From W0P33-017 sp963640395 (GTDB lineage: Bacteria; Bacillota; Clostridia; Lachnospirales; Lachnospiraceae): a stretch of DNA of 37,686 nt. The translations under genes and the position numbers were made by a program. The DNA lies in the NCBI GenBank assembly GCA_963640395.1, contig CAVHZH010000010.1, forward strand, positions 1-37,686, in the 5' to 3' direction. Positions 8,178 to 16,965 of the stretch are shown piece after piece. The notes beneath the pieces are model-generated. The model was not told the DNA's origin, did no database searches, and saw only the letters and a list, made by a program, of their open reading frames with translations. Within the stretch, counting starts at the first letter, position 1; every line of letters begins with the position of its first letter.

Positions 8178-9767
8178 CTATCTCACGATCTGTACCCTTT
8201 TCGCCTTTGAATACGGTGTATAATAATAATTGCCATATGCATCTGTCCGATATCCTCTCACACGGACATAATAGGTCTTTCCCATCGCCAGTTTTTTGAT
8301 CCGCGCAGCCAGCGTCCCGAGCTTTGCGGATTTCTGGTTGCTGAAATCCCGCTTGGACGCATAACTCACCTCATATCCGTCATATGTATCCGATGCCTGA
8401 AACGAAACGCGCACCTGCTTTCCCGTCAGATTTTTCACCGAGCGGACACGCACCTCACCATCTGCGATGCGCACCGGAAAGATCTCATACGCGCTGGCAA
8501 GCCTGCCGTCCTGCATCGTCACCGCAGTCACAACGTAATCTCCTGCATCCCGCAGCTCGATCGGATTCGCATATAAATCCGCCGAGGTGGGCGTCGTGCC
8601 ATCTAAGGTATAATATACCTCCCCCTGTGTGCTATCCATCGTGATCGTCAGCCCGTCTGCGGTATCTGTGACCTGCACCTTCGGCTGCTCCAGCCCGTAA
8701 ACGGATTTGAGACCAACTGAAAAACGGATATCCGCAGTTGGCTTGAGTCCTGTATACAGGGAATTAGCGATATGGCTGCCATCCTGATCTGTGGCATGCA
8801 TCTGTTTCTCCGAAATATGAAAATATGCACTTCTATTATAAGAATCGTCCCATGTAACATCTACAACGTACCAATGTTCCCCATAGCGCACGAGATTCCA
8901 TGCATGATCTGCACTCACCACCGCAATGCAATCGATCCCAAAATAATTGCACAGCAGCTCATAGAGCTTGGTATACCCGGCACACACGGTTTTTCCGGTC
9001 GTCAATGCACCGTAGACCGTCTGTGTATAATACGGATCCGATGTATCCGTCGTAGTATTGGCAGCCGACAGATAGTCCAGCTCATCACAGATCATCTCAT
9101 GGATCTGAGATTCTGTCTCATAGACCGTGCCGCCTGTTTGGATTTTCTGCTGCATCGCCTTGATGCGCGCATAGACTTTCTTGGTCGCCGCTGCGCGGCT
9201 GCTACCCGCCGCAAACGCATCATAGAGTCCCAGCGCGACCTCTCCGGTCTTTACATAACGGCTGTTTGACAAAAAGTAATACTGCGGATTGGCATAGACA
9301 AATAACTCATATACTTTTTTGACCTGCTCACTGCCTAATCCACTCGTGCCAAGCATCTTTGTGCCGCGGCACACGACCTTTTTGCCGTTGCGGTTGACCT
9401 CATATTTTTCTGCCGCAATGGAGCTGGATGTCAGCAGTTCCCCGCAGGCTGCGTCCATCTTCTCGTACAGGCGCTGCTCAGCCTCTGTGAGCTTGCTGTA
9501 GTAATAATCATTGCTGTAGCAGTCCCACTCATATACCCGCAGCTCCGACCGGATGCTGCGCAGCGCACTGGTGTCCGCCTCGGCAGTGCCATCCGACAAA
9601 ACACGGACGACCGGCTCCTCGACAAATTCCATCAGCCCGCCGGTCGGCATATGACCGGTAGCCGTCCCTGCGAACGCGTCTACGGGCGGCAACACGGTCA
9701 CGCTCAACGCTGCCGCGAGCACTCCCGCACCCAGCCTTTTCCATATTATTTTTTTCGTTTTTTCCAT
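8178..9767 (-). CDS. Secreted transglutaminase-domain protein with chitobiase-like and FN3-like domains
   Basis: This 529-residue secreted protein has a signal peptide ending near AFAG (residue 34). The transglutaminase-like domain (about 215-310) shows the triad C262 (TVCAGY), H288 (ADHAWN) and D303 (VVDVTWDD). Then comes a chitobiase/hexosaminidase C-terminal-type module (VYYTLDGTTPTSADLY and YANPIEL) and a C-terminal FN3-like module with GYEVSYASKRDF and KTYYVRVRGYR. The frame stays open back to 9983 inside murI, but the signal peptide and a GGAG upstream favour ATG 9767. It probably acts on wall or surface proteins. Neighbours are murI and a GH25 lysozyme. Confidence 0.82.
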   Translation of the reverse strand: MEKTKKIIWKRLGAGVLAAALSVTVLPPVDAFAGTATGHMPTGGLMEFVEEPVVRVLSDGTAEADTSALRSIRSELRVYEWDCYSNDYYYSKLTEAEQRLYEKMDAACGELLTSSSIAAEKYEVNRNGKKVVCRGTKMLGTSGLGSEQVKKVYELFVYANPQYYFLSNSRYVKTGEVALGLYDAFAAGSSRAAATKKVYARIKAMQQKIQTGGTVYETESQIHEMICDELDYLSAANTTTDTSDPYYTQTVYGALTTGKTVCAGYTKLYELLCNYFGIDCIAVVSADHAWNLVRYGEHWYVVDVTWDDSYNRSAYFHISEKQMHATDQDGSHIANSLYTGLKPTADIRFSVGLKSVYGLEQPKVQVTDTADGLTITMDSTQGEVYYTLDGTTPTSADLYANPIELRDAGDYVVTAVTMQDGRLASAYEIFPVRIADGEVRVRSVKNLTGKQVRVSFQASDTYDGYEVSYASKRDFSNQKSAKLGTLAARIKKLAMGKTYYVRVRGYRTDAYGNYYYTPYSKAKRVQIVR

Positions 9768-9822
9768 CACTTTTACCACTCCATCCAATCGCTGCTGCCT
9801 GCGCATCGCATCACCGGCAGCA

Positions 9823-10626
9823 TCAAATATCCATATGCAGCAATCTTTGACACAATTCCAGCTCTTCCTCTGTCGCCAGACTGTTCTCGAAGGTGACCGT
9901 CCCAGGCGTTTCGGACGGGTCAAGCAGCCCCACAGCCGCCAGCCTGCGCCGCATCTCGCGCGCCGTACCCGCTCCGCCGTCAAAGATCGTCACGTTTTCG
10001 CCAACAATCTGCTGGATTACCCTTTTTGCAAACGGATAATGTGTACAGCCAAGCACAACGGAATCGAGCTGCTTTGTCAGATACGGGGCAAGCAGCTCTC
10101 GCAAAAAATCGTACAGCCGCTCGCTCTCCAGCTCCCCTGCCTCGACAAATTCCATCAGCCCCGGACACGGCAGAGGATAGATCTGCGCCCGATCCTCATA
10201 GCGCGCCATGAGCTGTCTGAATTTTTCCTGCTGTACCGTCATCGGAGTTGCCATGACGAGTACATGGGGATGCTCCTTTTGCAGCGCTGCCGGCTTTAAT
10301 GCCGGCTCAATGCCGACGATCGGCAGCTCGGGGTACATACCGCGCATGAGCCGCACGGCTGCGCTTGTCGCCGTATTGCACGCCACCACGAGTCCTTTTG
10401 CCCCCTGCGCTAGCAGTGTACGCGCATTGTGAAAGGACAGCTCGCGCACCTGTTCGAGTGTTTTCGTCCCGTAGGGCGCATTTTTTGAATCTCCCAGATA
10501 GATATAATCTTCGTTCGGCATGACCTTGATCAGCTCCCGCAGGACACTGATGCCGCCCACACCGGAGTCAAACACGCCGATCGGCTGTCTGGCTTTTCTC
10601 TCCGTCAGTTGATCAGTATTCTCCAT
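9823..10626 (-). CDS. murI: Glutamate racemase MurI
   Basis: This cytoplasmic enzyme interconverts L- and D-glutamate, supplying D-glutamate for peptidoglycan. Seen in the protein: the N-terminal IGVFDSGVGGISVL, the two catalytic cysteines in VVACNTATSAA and VVLGCTHYPF, and the LGDSKNAPYG segment. At about 267 residues it has normal length. ATG 10626 has a weak GGA eight bases upstream, and ATG 10635 (three residues longer) has none; both overlap the 3' end of the upstream lysozyme gene, which implies translational coupling. Downstream, the secreted transglutaminase starts 56 bases away. Confidence 0.95.
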   Translation of the reverse strand: MENTDQLTERKARQPIGVFDSGVGGISVLRELIKVMPNEDYIYLGDSKNAPYGTKTLEQVRELSFHNARTLLAQGAKGLVVACNTATSAAVRLMRGMYPELPIVGIEPALKPAALQKEHPHVLVMATPMTVQQEKFRQLMARYEDRAQIYPLPCPGLMEFVEAGELESERLYDFLRELLAPYLTKQLDSVVLGCTHYPFAKRVIQQIVGENVTIFDGGAGTAREMRRRLAAVGLLDPSETPGTVTFENSLATEEELELCQRLLHMDI

Positions 10627-12421
10627 AACACACATCCAAATCTACGTTAATATATCTGCCGTAGGCATCTAAAATACCATCGATCTGACCCGTGCTCGAA
10701 TACTGCCACATCTGCACATTTCCGCCGCCGGTATAGCCATGTCCGAGACTCTGGCTGCGATACCGCGCGATCCAGATATCTACATCATTATCCGCAAGCT
10801 GCGTCTGATCGATGTAATTATTCAGCCAGTTCAGGTTCGCATATACGACAAACTGATACCCGGCATTTTCTATAATCTTTTTATATTCCAGAACCAGCTT
10901 TGTGCGCTGCTCCTTGTTCATATTTTTGATCTGTAAATTGTCCTCCAGATCGAGTGCGATCGGATAGGTCAGATCCTTTCCATCCAGCAGTTCAAGGAGC
11001 TTCTTTGCCTCTTTTTTGCCCTCTGCAACGGATGTTGCCGTCGTATAGCAGTAGATACCGACCGGAATACCCTGTTCGGTCGCGCCCGTATAAAAGTTCT
11101 CAAACTGGATGTCCTTTGATGTCCCATGCGCGAGACGCAGCATCGCAAACTTGATCCCGGATGCTTTCACGGTTTTCCAGTCGATGTCCTGCTGCCACTT
11201 GGATACATCAATGCCGTTGATCTTGCAATCCGTGACCGTAACTGTGACGCTCGTGCTGACGACACCGACGCTCACCTGAATCTGTGTCTTTCCCGGCGCT
11301 ACGCCCGTCACCGTTCCATTCGCGTCAACCGTTGCGATCGACGGATCTTCACTCTGAAATCCGGCTGTTCCCGGCAGCGCACTCTGCTCCTCTAAAACTG
11401 CCGACACGCCCGGTCCTAAAAACAGCGTGCGCGTGTTGACCTTTATCTCCTCAATATGGACAGACACCGATGTACTCTTGCCCCCGGTCAGTTTGCCTCT
11501 CACTGCCACTACATAATAGGAATAATCCTCACCCGCAGTGATAGAGGTATCCGTATATGCCGCTTTTTTCACATTATCCGCCAGCAGCGTATAAGAGGTA
11601 CTCTTTGCGGCTGCACGATAAACCTTATACGCTTTCGCCCCTTTTGAGGCTGTCCATTTCAGAGCAATCCCGCCTGCCGACTGTTCTGCGGTCAGTCCCT
11701 CCGGTGCCGGAGGTGCTGTCCACGCCGTCCGCGCTGCCGACTGTTCTCCATATTTCATCGTTCCATCGACCTTATGTCCGGCAGCCACCTTGTAATAATA
11801 TCTTGTGCCCGCCGTCATGCCGGTATCCGTCCATGTCGTATTCGTCGTCGAAGTGATCTTTTTATAGCCGCTTCCCTTTTTCGTGCTGCGGTAAACAACA
11901 TATTCGTCCGCATGATCGACGCTGCCCCACTGCAAGGTGATGCTGGCAGTCGTGCCTTTCGCAGACTGGATCTGCGGAATATCCGATGCCACCTCCAGCT
12001 TATACGCAGGCGATACCGTTCCGCGCACACGTTTTCCATTCTGATTGATCCGCATGCCTACGACCTTATAATAATAAACCGCCCCTGTCTCTACGGTATC
12101 GGTATACGATGCCGTGGTCACATCCGCGAGCTTTTTATATCCACCGGTTTCCGTCGCGCTGCGGTAGATGCGGTATGCATCCGCTCCATCCACAGTATCC
12201 CATGAGATCTGTACCTGTCCAAAGCCCAGATGCATAGGGCTGACCGTCGCGGGTGCATCCAGCACCGGTGCATCTGCCGCCGCTGCCTGCACAATCGCCG
12301 TAACCTCCTGCACATCTGCCGCGGACTCCTGCTGCTTCGCATACGCAGAGCCTACCGGCATACATACTAAAACCGCAGCCAAAAATGCTCCGGCTGCAAA
12401 AAATCTTCTTTTGCTGCTCAT
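10613..12421 (-). CDS. Secreted GH25 lysozyme with FN3 and BIG2 modules
   Basis: This 602-residue secreted muramidase is predicted to cut the N-acetylmuramic acid beta-1,4 bonds of peptidoglycan. Order: signal peptide ending near SAYA; three FN3-like modules of about 95 residues, each with a YYYKV or similar strand (about 55-325); a BIG2-like module (VTGVAPGKTQIQVSV); then the GH25 domain (about 400-602) with GIDVSKWQ, YPIALDLED (catalytic Asp/Glu), VDIWIARY and VQMWQYSS. GGAGG lies just before the ATG. Its end overlaps murI. It could serve wall remodelling or act against other bacteria. The FN3/BIG2 modules suggest attachment to the surface or to glycans. Confidence 0.93.
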   Translation of the reverse strand: MSSKRRFFAAGAFLAAVLVCMPVGSAYAKQQESAADVQEVTAIVQAAAADAPVLDAPATVSPMHLGFGQVQISWDTVDGADAYRIYRSATETGGYKKLADVTTASYTDTVETGAVYYYKVVGMRINQNGKRVRGTVSPAYKLEVASDIPQIQSAKGTTASITLQWGSVDHADEYVVYRSTKKGSGYKKITSTTNTTWTDTGMTAGTRYYYKVAAGHKVDGTMKYGEQSAARTAWTAPPAPEGLTAEQSAGGIALKWTASKGAKAYKVYRAAAKSTSYTLLADNVKKAAYTDTSITAGEDYSYYVVAVRGKLTGGKSTSVSVHIEEIKVNTRTLFLGPGVSAVLEEQSALPGTAGFQSEDPSIATVDANGTVTGVAPGKTQIQVSVGVVSTSVTVTVTDCKINGIDVSKWQQDIDWKTVKASGIKFAMLRLAHGTSKDIQFENFYTGATEQGIPVGIYCYTTATSVAEGKKEAKKLLELLDGKDLTYPIALDLEDNLQIKNMNKEQRTKLVLEYKKIIENAGYQFVVYANLNWLNNYIDQTQLADNDVDIWIARYRSQSLGHGYTGGGNVQMWQYSSTGQIDGILDAYGRYINVDLDVCYGEY

Positions 12422-12533
12422 ACTTCCTCCTATATGTGTGTGGAATCACCGTTCCTAACTTGCCAATGGCGCAATCCGCCACATACAGTGTATCTGAAAA
12501 AACCGTGAAAGTCAACGCAGCACCCTTACTCTC

Positions 12534-12716
12534 CTACATCTGGTGACGCACGATCAGATATTCGTTGTCCAGCTGGTAATACGGACAGTTGTCAAATGTG
12601 CCGGTCAGAAACTTCACCATATCGTCCTCGTCCAGATTCATATCACACACGTAACACTCGTCCTCCTCATCATAAACAAAGTTGATGCACGAATCACAGT
12701 TTGATACTTCCTTCAT
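12534..12716 (-). CDS. Small Cys-rich protein (DUF6472-like)
   Basis: This 60-residue acidic protein has CDSC near the N-terminus, a CYVC segment and a later NCPYY, giving five cysteines that could bind a metal such as zinc. AAGGAAAACGAAA before the ATG is a good ribosome binding site. Small proteins of this pattern are widespread in Lachnospiraceae and match my memory of DUF6472, but function is unknown. It lies 112 bases upstream of the GH25 gene on the same strand and after the DUF975 terminator, so it may be first in the envelope gene unit. Confidence 0.7.
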   Translation of the reverse strand: MKEVSNCDSCINFVYDEEDECYVCDMNLDEDDMVKFLTGTFDNCPYYQLDNEYLIVRHQM

Positions 12717-12732
12717 TTTCGTTTTCCTTTCT

Positions 12733-12777
12733 CAAAAAAATGCAAAGAACCCCGAGACCGGTTTCCGGCTTCGGGGT
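12733..12777 (-). terminator. Intrinsic terminator after the DUF975 gene
   Basis: On the minus strand ACCCCGA pairs with TCGGGGT, with an inner CCGG/CCGG stem, followed by a T-rich stretch with seven consecutive T. A second small stem CGCCTG/CAGGCG (about 12781-12798) precedes it. Confidence 0.65.
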
Positions 12778-12802
12778 CATCGCCTGTCTGCGCAGGCGCT
12801 CT

Positions 12803-13576
12803 TTAATTGTAACTGTTATAATTGTCAGAGCTATTATCTGTATAATAGTCATCTGCGGTGTAGACACCCTGCTGTTTTGTACGCAAAACCCTGTACAGCT
12901 CGGCATTTGTGAACTGGATATACGGCTCTACCCAGAAAATACCTGCAATATTAAACGTAATCAAAGAGAGTAATATCCACAGGATAAAGGACAGATCCAG
13001 CACAAAAGCATTCCATTTCTCACCGTTCATCATGTCCTGCGACAGCCGCTTTGCCTCACCGAAGCTCATATACGGATCCTCAGCCATAATATACGGAATC
13101 ATACGGTAAGAATATGCCTTGATGATTCCCGGAACGATGAGCAGCAATGACCACAAAAAGATAAATAAATCTGTCAAAAACTGTACACCGACAACATTCA
13201 TGTAGCCGTTCATAAAACAGAAGCCCATATTGCCTAAATCGGCATTTCCCTCGCTGGCGTGAAGAAAATATTTTTTGCATCCGACCTTTAACGGATTGAT
13301 CACAAATATACTGATCAGCAATCCCAGCAACAGCGCAACCGCAATAATTGCCAGTCCCAGTCCGATGATCGCCATCGCTCGTGCCGTATATCTGCCGCCG
13401 ATTCCATCCACGAACTCATTTCCGGTAATATTGATCGAATTTCCGGAGCCGCTGCCGCTCGTAGTGAATCCGCCTGATATAAATGATAAGATAAATGCTA
13501 CCAGCACGGATTTCCAGTAAAAGGACTTCAGGCTGAACTTCGCCCGTCCCTTTAACTCTTTTCTTGTCCACTGCAT
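12803..13576 (-). CDS. DUF975 family integral membrane protein
   Basis: This 257-residue protein with about five hydrophobic segments matches DUF975. It starts WTRKELKGRAK, as is usual in the family, and contains the conserved SLLLIVPGIIKAYSYRMIPYI and AEDPYMSFGEAKRLSQDMM motifs around residues 140-185. A Gly/Ser-rich loop (about 35-55) follows the first membrane segment, and the C-terminal tail is rich in Tyr, Asp and Asn. Function is unknown. It lies 43 bases downstream of the degV stop, with its own terminator after it. Confidence 0.85.
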   Translation of the reverse strand: MQWTRKELKGRAKFSLKSFYWKSVLVAFILSFISGGFTTSGSGSGNSINITGNEFVDGIGGRYTARAMAIIGLGLAIIAVALLLGLLISIFVINPLKVGCKKYFLHASEGNADLGNMGFCFMNGYMNVVGVQFLTDLFIFLWSLLLIVPGIIKAYSYRMIPYIMAEDPYMSFGEAKRLSQDMMNGEKWNAFVLDLSFILWILLSLITFNIAGIFWVEPYIQFTNAELYRVLRTKQQGVYTADDYYTDNSSDNYNSYN

Positions 13577-13619
13577 AACTTACTCCTCCTGTTTATTTGT
13601 TTTGTGATGCCATCACTGA

Positions 13620-14477
13620 TTATTTCATCCGCTTGATCAATGCTGCGCCATAGGTACCGTGTCCCAAATGACAGCCGAGACTCAGCGGAATCGGTGACAG
13701 ACTGCACCGCACATCAAAATGATCCTCCAACTGCATTTTCCATGCAAGCGCATCCTCTTTGGACATGCTCGCCGCCGCTGCCAGATAAAACTCACTCATA
13801 TCATCACTGTGAAATTTGTTGACCAGACATTCATCCAGACATTGTATGATCTTTTTGCGCGCGAACTTTTCACCGTGCACTTTTCCGACTGCTTCGACCT
13901 TGGCATCCTCCAATGACAGGATGGGCTTGATATTCAACAGATTACCAAGCATCGCAGACGATGCCGAGATCCGTCCGCCCTGTCTGAGATATTTCAGATC
14001 CTCGACCGTCAAAAAAATCTGGCAATCATCTTTTGCATAGGTCAGCTCCTTTAAGATCTGCTTTGCGCTCTCGCCCGCCAACACAAGCTTTCTGGCTTCC
14101 AGCACAGCTGCCTTCTGCGTCACGGTCACACGACCGATATCCGCTACCAGCACCCTTCCGTCATAATCCTGCGCCATCGCCTGTGCGGTTGCACAAGCTC
14201 CGCTCAATCCGCTGGACATCGGAATATAGAGCAGCTCGTCATGATCTTCCAGCACCCGATCCCACAGCTCCATCACATCTGCCGGAGAGGGCTGCGAACT
14301 GTAGATCTTTGCGCCCGCCTGCTGACGGGTATAGAACTCCTCATGCGACATCGTGCAGCCTTCAAAATACAGCTCATCGTCTACATAAAACGGCATCGGC
14401 AAGACAAAAATGCCATACTTTTCTGCTTTTTCCTGTGAGATCCCACAATTAGAATCGGTTACAATCGCTGTTTTCAT
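13620..14477 (-). CDS. DegV family fatty-acid-binding protein (FakB-like)
   Basis: This 285-residue cytoplasmic protein belongs to the DegV/FakB family, which binds a fatty acid and presents it to the FakA kinase for acyl-phosphate formation. It starts MKTAIVTDSNCGIS and has the conserved segments IYSSQPSPADV, YIPMSSGLSGACATAQ, VEDLKYLRQGGRIS and LGCHLGHGTYG. The frame is open into the upstream tRNA, but AAGGAGA before ATG 14477 settles the start. The tRNA-Gly lies 44 bases upstream with only a T-run between, so the perfect promoter at 14638-14666 may drive both. No fakA is nearby. Confidence 0.9.
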   Translation of the reverse strand: MKTAIVTDSNCGISQEKAEKYGIFVLPMPFYVDDELYFEGCTMSHEEFYTRQQAGAKIYSSQPSPADVMELWDRVLEDHDELLYIPMSSGLSGACATAQAMAQDYDGRVLVADIGRVTVTQKAAVLEARKLVLAGESAKQILKELTYAKDDCQIFLTVEDLKYLRQGGRISASSAMLGNLLNIKPILSLEDAKVEAVGKVHGEKFARKKIIQCLDECLVNKFHSDDMSEFYLAAAASMSKEDALAWKMQLEDHFDVRCSLSPIPLSLGCHLGHGTYGAALIKRMK

Positions 14478-14521
14478 CCGTTGTCTCCTTTTCGATTTTT
14501 TCAGCTTTTGGACGTGAAAAA

Positions 14522-14592
14522 AGCGGGTGATGGGAATCGAACCCACGTATCCAGCTTGGAAGGCTGGTGTTCTACCATTGAACTACACCCGC
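14522..14592 (-). tRNA. tRNA-Gly (TCC)
   Basis: 71-nt cloverleaf: acceptor GCGGGTG/CACCCGC, anticodon TCC in loop CTTCCAA, T-arm GGTTCGATTCC. CCA is not encoded; a T-run follows the discriminator base directly. Confidence 0.95.
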
Positions 14593-14637
14593 AAATAACG
14601 ATATTTATAAATGCTGTCCGTCTCACGAACGATAGCT

Positions 14638-14666
14638 ATTATATCATCGTTATTTTTGGTTGTCAA
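14638..14666 (-). promoter_or_regulatory. Consensus sigma-A promoter for tRNA-Gly
   Basis: On the minus strand, TTGACA (14666-14661), a 17-base spacer and TATAAT (14643-14638), with TGA before the -10 box as an extended -10. Both hexamers match consensus exactly. The start of transcription should be near 14631, about 39 bases before the tRNA. Confidence 0.9.
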
Positions 14667-14688
14667 TGGGTTATTTGTAACAATTTTA

Positions 14689-15432
14689 TCAACCCGTCAC
14701 CAGCGGCAATATATAAGTCACCCATGCATAGGATACCGGCATGACGAGTATCATCGCCGGTATCATGTCCGCAATCGGAAATTCCTTGACACGGATCATG
14801 CGAAATCCGGTCGCGAGCAGCAATACACCTCCGCAAGCCTTAAAATCATTGATCATATGCGGTGTGCAATACGGGTAGATCGTTCCTGCCAGCAGAAACA
14901 GCAGCAAAAATATGACAAGCTGCGGGATCGCGATAAATGTGACCACGCCACCCAGCGCACATGCAAAGATCAGTGCCGTCGGCAGATCCAGAATCGTTTT
15001 CGCAAATAAAATACTGTGATCCCCGGTCATACCGGATACGATACTGCCGTAAATACCTGTTCCGCTCGCACAGAACAGCACGATCACTGTGACCAGCGTC
15101 AGCTCGTATTCCTCTCTGTCCATCGTGGAGCTGCTCATGATTTTATCACCCATTACGCGGCTGATCAGCCGCTGCATATGCATCGCCCCTGCTGTAATCC
15201 GATCGCCCAGATGGATCGCCAGTCCGATACAGGTGCCTACGATCACGGATAACACGAGTGCCGGCATATTTTCCATCAGAACGATCGAACTGATCCCCAT
15301 TGCCATAGCACACACGCCAAAAATCGTGTTCAAGCCCTCTTTGATGTAGGGACTCAGCCTCGGACCGATCACAGTACCGATGATTCCTCCGACCACGACT
15401 GCCAGTACATTTGCAATTACTCCTATCGGCAT
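14689..15432 (-). CDS. DUF554 family membrane protein
   Basis: This 247-residue polytopic protein has seven or so hydrophobic segments. It starts MPIGVIANVLAVVVGGIIG, typical of DUF554 (YdfK-like), and has conserved NTIFGVCAMAMGISSIV and LAIHLGDRI segments. The family is predicted to be a small transporter but its substrate is unknown. GGGGAG nine bases before ATG 15432 supports this start over the TTG at 15441. It follows gltX by 33 bases and is probably cotranscribed. The tRNA-Gly promoter region begins right after its stop. Confidence 0.85.
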   Translation of the reverse strand: MPIGVIANVLAVVVGGIIGTVIGPRLSPYIKEGLNTIFGVCAMAMGISSIVLMENMPALVLSVIVGTCIGLAIHLGDRITAGAMHMQRLISRVMGDKIMSSSTMDREEYELTLVTVIVLFCASGTGIYGSIVSGMTGDHSILFAKTILDLPTALIFACALGGVVTFIAIPQLVIFLLLFLLAGTIYPYCTPHMINDFKACGGVLLLATGFRMIRVKEFPIADMIPAMILVMPVSYAWVTYILPLVTG

Positions 15433-15465
15433 TTTCAACAACTCCCCTTCTGATACCTTTTTATT

Positions 15466-16926
15466 TTATGCCTGTTCCTGCTCCAGCTTGGCGATCGCAG
15501 CCTCGATGCGGGCGATCGTCTCGTCCCTGCCGAGTACCTCCATCAGCTCTGTTGCTCCGCCCGGAGTCATCTGCTTGCCGGATACTGCTGTACGGATCGG
15601 CCACATCACATAACCGTTTTTTACGCCCTTTTCTGCGACATAAGCGCTGAGCATCGCATACAGTGCATCATTGCTGTAGTCCGTCTGTTCCTTCAGGCGG
15701 GGCAGGATCTCATTTAACACCTCCAATGAGGTCTGCGCGTTCGTTTTCATTTTCTTGTGCGTATACATTGCTACATCATAATCCGGCACAGCCTCAAAGA
15801 AATCGATATGCTCCTTGATGTCCGGCAGGATCTCGATACGCGTCTTTACCATATGGGCGATTTTTTTCAGATCATAGTCCTTTGTGACCACCTCACGGAT
15901 CACGGGCTCTGCCATCTCATAAAAACGATCCTCGTCCATCGCCTTAAAGTATTCGCCGTTCATCCATTTCAGCTTGACCATGTCAAATACTGCCGGGGAT
16001 TTGCTGATATGCTTATAATCAAATGCCTCTACCAGCTCATCCAGCGTAAAAATTTCGCGATTATCACTCGGACTCCAGCCAAGCAGTGCCACAAAATTCA
16101 CGACTGCCTCGGATAAAAAGCCCTGCTCGATCAGATCCTCATATGAGCTGTGACCGCTGCGCTTGGACAGCTTCTGGTGCTCCTCGTTGACGATCAGCGG
16201 ACAGTGGATATATTTCGGCTCCTCCCATCCGAATGCCTTGTACAGAATCGTATACTTCGGCGCAGATGACAGATACTCACATCCACGGATCACGTGTGTG
16301 ATACCCATAAGATGATCGTCCACAACATTTGCGAAATTGTAGGTCGGATAGCCGTCAGATTTGATCAGGATCATATCATCCAGCTCCTCATTGGGGGCAG
16401 AAATATCACCATAGATCTCATCATGAAACGTCGTTGTGCCCTCGGTCGGCATATTCGCACGTATAACAAACGGTTTTCCGGCTGCCAGATTCGCCTCTAT
16501 TTCCTCTTTTGACAGATGCAGACAATGCTTGTCATACATCATGATCTCCTTGCCTGCCACTTCACGGCGCAGGGAATCGATACGCTCCTTGTCGCAGAAG
16601 CAGTAGTAAGCAGCTCCTTTTTCGATCAGCTTTTTTGCATATTCCATATACAGACCACTCTTGCAGCGCTCGCTCTGTACATACGGTCCGACGCCGCCAT
16701 CCTTATCCGGTCCCTCGTCATGCTTGAGTCCGGTCTTCTCCAGTGTGCGGTAGATAATGTCCAGCGCTTCATCAAAGAAACGTTCCTGGTCAGTATCCTC
16801 TATTCTCAATATAAAATCGCCGCCCGCGTGTTTTGCGATCAGATAGGTATACAACGCGGTGCGCAGATTACCTACATGCATCCTTCCGGTCGGGCTGGGT
16901 GCAAATCTCGTTCTTACTTTGCTCAT
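15466..16926 (-). CDS. gltX: Glutamyl-tRNA synthetase GltX
   Basis: This 486-residue class I aminoacyl-tRNA synthetase charges tRNA-Glu with glutamate. The HIGH region is PSPTGRMHVGNLRTALY (about residues 10-26) and the KMSKS loop is KLSKRSGH (about 254-261). A zinc-binding pattern is visible as CFCDKE followed by YDKHC (about 110-140). The C-terminal anticodon-binding part is complete. ATG 16926 follows AAAGGAGAGACATC; the longer frame back to 16962 lacks a better site. The flavodiiron gene ends 39 bases upstream and DUF554 follows, which suggests a shared transcript. Confidence 0.96.
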   Translation of the reverse strand: MSKVRTRFAPSPTGRMHVGNLRTALYTYLIAKHAGGDFILRIEDTDQERFFDEALDIIYRTLEKTGLKHDEGPDKDGGVGPYVQSERCKSGLYMEYAKKLIEKGAAYYCFCDKERIDSLRREVAGKEIMMYDKHCLHLSKEEIEANLAAGKPFVIRANMPTEGTTTFHDEIYGDISAPNEELDDMILIKSDGYPTYNFANVVDDHLMGITHVIRGCEYLSSAPKYTILYKAFGWEEPKYIHCPLIVNEEHQKLSKRSGHSSYEDLIEQGFLSEAVVNFVALLGWSPSDNREIFTLDELVEAFDYKHISKSPAVFDMVKLKWMNGEYFKAMDEDRFYEMAEPVIREVVTKDYDLKKIAHMVKTRIEILPDIKEHIDFFEAVPDYDVAMYTHKKMKTNAQTSLEVLNEILPRLKEQTDYSNDALYAMLSAYVAEKGVKNGYVMWPIRTAVSGKQMTPGGATELMEVLGRDETIARIEAAIAKLEQEQA

Positions 16927-16965
16927 GATGTCTCTCCTTTTCATTTCTGGTGTATTCACCACATT

